In this document: one piece after another, positions 60,944 to 64,000 of the stretch
How positions within the stretch are numbered: position 1 is the stretch's first letter
Layout: each line of letters opens with the position of its first letter
DNA from: Pampus argenteus
Lineage: Eukaryota; Chordata; Actinopteri; Scombriformes; Stromateidae
Length of the DNA: 64,000 nucleotides
Reading direction: 5' to 3'
NCBI GenBank assembly: GCA_036937835.1
Contig: CM072880.1
Coordinates: 3,128,501-3,192,500 of the forward strand
Position numbers and translations under genes: made by a program
The notes under the pieces: generated by a model
The model's database searches: none
What the model saw: only the letters and a program-made list of their open reading frames with translations
What the model was told of the DNA's origin: nothing

Positions 60944-62400
60944 GATTCTGAGGTTGGCAAAACAAAGTACTACATTGGCAGGGGGCTGAAGTCTGACTTT
61001 CTGAATCTGTTAATACAACCTCTATCTTCACGTTGTTCGATTGTATTTGGAGCCACGATCGATGCACGGATCCATCTGGCATTTGAATTCTGCTTTTATC
61101 TCTCGCTGACCTCATCCCCATCACCTGCAGAGTCTCTCCCTCTCTGGGATCTGATGATACCTGAGGAGAGGAAACTTTACTTTCAAATGATTTTCATCAG
61201 ATCATACATACACAGTTCATCATGCTCTTGCTCATCAATTCTATCCACACACATCCTTCTCCAGTCATCACCGGTTTATAGACCACAGACAGAGAAAGAA
61301 ATGAACAGCCGTGCATAGAGAGAATCATAAAAACAGACAGAGATGGATGAAAAGGATGAAAGAAGCTGAAAAGATGTTCGATCGATATCGAGTAACCTAT
61401 AAAAACATTTCAATGGGTGGAAAAACTTTCATGAAGCCAAGTGATAAAAGCCAGAATATAGATGAATGCATGGTTACGAATATGGGTGAACTTAAGTCAT
61501 CATCAAAACCTGACAAACCTATTCAATCCTACAGCTCCACGACTTCTCAGAGCTCCCTTAGTGCAAACACCACCCAAACCACCACCTGTTTTCCTATAAA
61601 CATATTTCTTTATTCATTACTAAAGCATTTGCATTTAAAGACCAGAATCAAGAAGGAGAACTTGTCTCAGAGATGCTTCCTCTTCAAATTTGCAGGTCAA
61701 GTGCTCCTCCAGGAGTTGAATCCATTAATAATAATGTATTATTATACAAGAAGCCTCCAAAACACAGACAAACACAGGCGTTTTGGAGAAAGTTTTGATA
61801 TCTAACCTTCAGGATATATTGAATGAAGGCGTTTGCGCGTTTGCCAATGGCAAGGTCTGTATGATTAGTACATGATACAGTTCATTAAACTGTAATTAAG
61901 CTAAAATGTGCCTTTGGAGATACTCAAGTTGACATGATTATTGTGAAATATTTGCCCTTTATTTCAAATGATCACAAAAGACGCTTTTAGGGTGAAAACT
62001 GCAAACTACAAACCTTCAGCGTAGAAGTGCATGGATGGTTTTTACTCGTATACGGTTTGCAGCCAAGAGCAACCCCGAACTATCCTGAATCACCAGAAGA
62101 AACACAACCTCTTTCAGTAAAATCCCTTCCTTTAGAGGAGACGAGCCTTTTGCTGGGAGCTGTGTACAGTATGTCAAGCTTATTTCATCCTTTGAGGAAT
62201 GAGCTGATGGAGGCTGACACGTACAGCGATTATCGATCTGAGTACGTATTCAGTCCACTGAACACTCGTCTTTCAACGTATATTAAGAATGCATCCAGGC
62301 TATGTGCGCTCGATTTTTTTCCCCCCACCGTGATTGTTCTGAGCTTTTAGTTTTCCTCAACATAAGAACTCAACAACAATCTGTTAATAATTATTAATTA
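60944..62400. other. Run of plus-strand open frames, unrecognised
   Basis: Plus-strand frames lie at 60908-61318 (136 codons), 61311-61805 (164, but only 152 from its first ATG at 61347) and 62027-62350 (107). They are in different frames with no convincing splice sites between them. None contains a domain, membrane segment pattern or motif that I recognise. The clustering on one strand is notable but may be chance in stop-poor AT-rich DNA, or an old eroded element. Confidence 0.3.
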
Positions 62401-63570
62401 TTATGACCGACCACTGTGTGCCATGCAGGCGTCATCGTCAAGGAAACACAAGGCCGGATATCCAACCAGGCAAACCAGGGGTTTGTAACACCTCCAGATT
62501 TGTCAAAAAAACATGTGGTCATATTGATCATATGGTATCATAATATATATACAATATCCATGACTGGATTATCAACTGGACAGAGCAGGACACTGAACCC
62601 CAGGAGCGCCTCAGGCCTCTGGATCAATATTCAGCTATTGATTTGTGGTAATTTGATTCATTTGTTTTAAAGGAAAAAAGGCTTTAAGGTGATTCCTGGA
62701 TTTGTACTGAATCTTTAAATATTTGAATATCTTTAGTATTTCAGTATTTTATTGTTATAGGTAGATTCAAAGAATAAAATTGAGCAAAGACCCTTTTGAA
62801 CATGCTTTTAAATATTCCAGATGGCCGTGATCAGATTAGGAACGAGAGCCAATCCGGGTCCTAAAGATCTCATGGTTGTAACCTCACACCGAATCAAAGT
62901 AACACGAGACAGACTTTGAACTTCAACATAGAGCTATCCAGATGACCTTGGGATCACATTTGAAACGCTCCATTGTTATTGAACATGTGACAGAGATAGA
63001 ACAGTAGTCTAATCAATGGCTCGCCTTTACCGGTTTCTCCTGTCTTCGCCTCTACAGATTAAAAAAAAAGGGAGAGCGAGACAGCAGATTTGCCGTATCT
63101 GTAAAAAGGATTTGAGGCTACCGATAAAAGGATTTATGTGATGTGTTGCTGAGGAAATGGAGCCTTTAGGGTTAGACTTATGTATTCAGCGCACTTTCAA
63201 ATGAGTAGATCATACAATTTAGTTGCCTCCTAAATATTTTGTGTCAGCCAAACTCTTATAGCCAGAAGAAGAATATTATTTTTTAATTCTGCAAGTAAAG
63301 ATATTTGGCTTAATATGCATGTTATGTTATGTTATCTTGACGATATATATATACTTTTAATGAATGAGCATATATTCTTTCTGTATAGATGCAGCATTAC
63401 AATGTGAAACTATCTGTTACTACTACTACTTGATCCTCTTATTTAAAGTGCTCAGCAACACCATAAATATAGATTATGTTTCAAAATCAGCATCTTTTTG
63501 AGCAGATGTCACACTTAAATATACTTTTTACTAGTTGAGGACAGATAATGAGTTGCTAATGAACCTTGTG

Positions 63571-63589
63571 ACAACAACAACAACAACAA
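63571..63589. repeat. (ACA)6 microsatellite
   Basis: Uninterrupted ACA run followed by A6. Confidence 0.92.
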
Positions 63590-63679
63590 AAAATCCTTCC
63601 CATAATCAACCAGTGATGACATAATTACTTCCTCCCAGTGAACAGTTACTTAACCTAATTTACTGTCTTGGGAAAACCA

Positions 63680-63712
<33 letters not shown>
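63680..63712. repeat. (CA)16 microsatellite
   Basis: Uninterrupted CA array. Confidence 0.95.
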
Positions 63713-63713
<1 letters not shown>

Positions 63714-64000
63714 CATCTCTACAGCACTGTTTTCATATATCAGATCAGGAGTTGTGATATGTCTCATGTTGTGTAACTGATAAGCTCCTTATCTCGAAGC
63801 ATATGCGTCCTTATCTTACATCTGTTATCTACAGTATTTCTGGACCAAGACTGAACTGATTACATAACAAAAGTTTAAAAAAAATCTGGCGGGAATCTGC
63901 TGACTTTGGTTTTCTAGTGAAGACAAACTGAAACAACAGACGTTAATGGATGTTTTCACACTTCACGTTTTCACTCCTAACACAGAAAGTAAAGCCCGAG

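Larger units (their letters stand above)
62401..64000. other. Non-coding right end
   Basis: No gene is supported. TAC trinucleotides (63418-63430), AAC repeats (63571) and a CA array (63680) are present. The window ends in unremarkable sequence. Confidence 0.5.

Noticed and set aside
61311..61805. 164-codon plus-strand open frame as a gene
   Set aside because: Opens at GTG; the first ATG is at 61347. Length is compatible with chance in AT-rich DNA and no family is recognised. Kept only as a finding.

Overview
This window looks like nuclear DNA from a teleost fish, most likely a percomorph. It is AT-rich and split by simple repeats of every unit size (CA, GATA, AAAAG, CAG, GAA, TTTA and poly-A). 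It also carries decayed copies of fish interspersed repeats: two Tc1-like transposase fragments, one complete tRNA-derived SINE with A and B boxes, a non-autonomous DNA element ending in a CCCCTTTTAA-type terminus, and three degenerate copies of an interspersed repeat that I recognise from percomorph genomes but cannot name. I see no prokaryotic gene organisation, no rRNA or standalone tRNA gene, no CRISPR array and no virus.

There is no confidently identifiable protein-coding gene. Most open frames are 60-100 codons, often open on both strands, run through simple repeats or start at non-ATG codons, so they are not annotated. The best gene candidate is a minus-strand gene start at about 40.4-39.4 kb: a probable 5' UTR exon, a perfect GT-AG intron of only 85 bases (a typical fish size), a 68-base exon with an ATG in good context and a strong donor, and a possible third exon that would carry a (CTG)27 tract in frame as polyleucine. 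A second candidate is a 95-base minus-strand exon at 36.3-36.4 kb, overlapping a perfect 17-base inverted repeat full of CpG. A third is a plus-strand exon-like segment at 60.65-60.79 kb. I recognise none of the encoded peptides.

Layout. 0-14.4 kb: non-coding, with two relics of the unnamed repeat (2.5 and 9.8 kb) and several blocks of complex sequence that look like candidate conserved non-coding elements. 14.4-15.1 kb: a Tc1 relic beside a non-autonomous DNA element. 15.1-31 kb: non-coding, with microsatellites and two recent tandem duplications (34 bp at 23.6 kb, 84 bp at 24.5 kb). 31.4-31.7 kb: second Tc1 relic. 35.5-40.4 kb: the most gene-like part, with the candidate exons and a dense cluster of CA, CT, CAG and GTT repeats. 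40.4-56 kb: non-coding. 56.0-56.4 kb: SINE. 58.4-59.1 kb: third copy of the unnamed repeat, followed by a long GATA array. 60.5-62.4 kb: a run of plus-strand open frames of unknown meaning. The right end has CA and AAC repeats.

The overall picture is intronic or intergenic DNA, possibly a regulatory landscape with scattered enhancers around a distant gene. Conservation cannot be measured from the sequence alone, so the enhancer calls are hypotheses.
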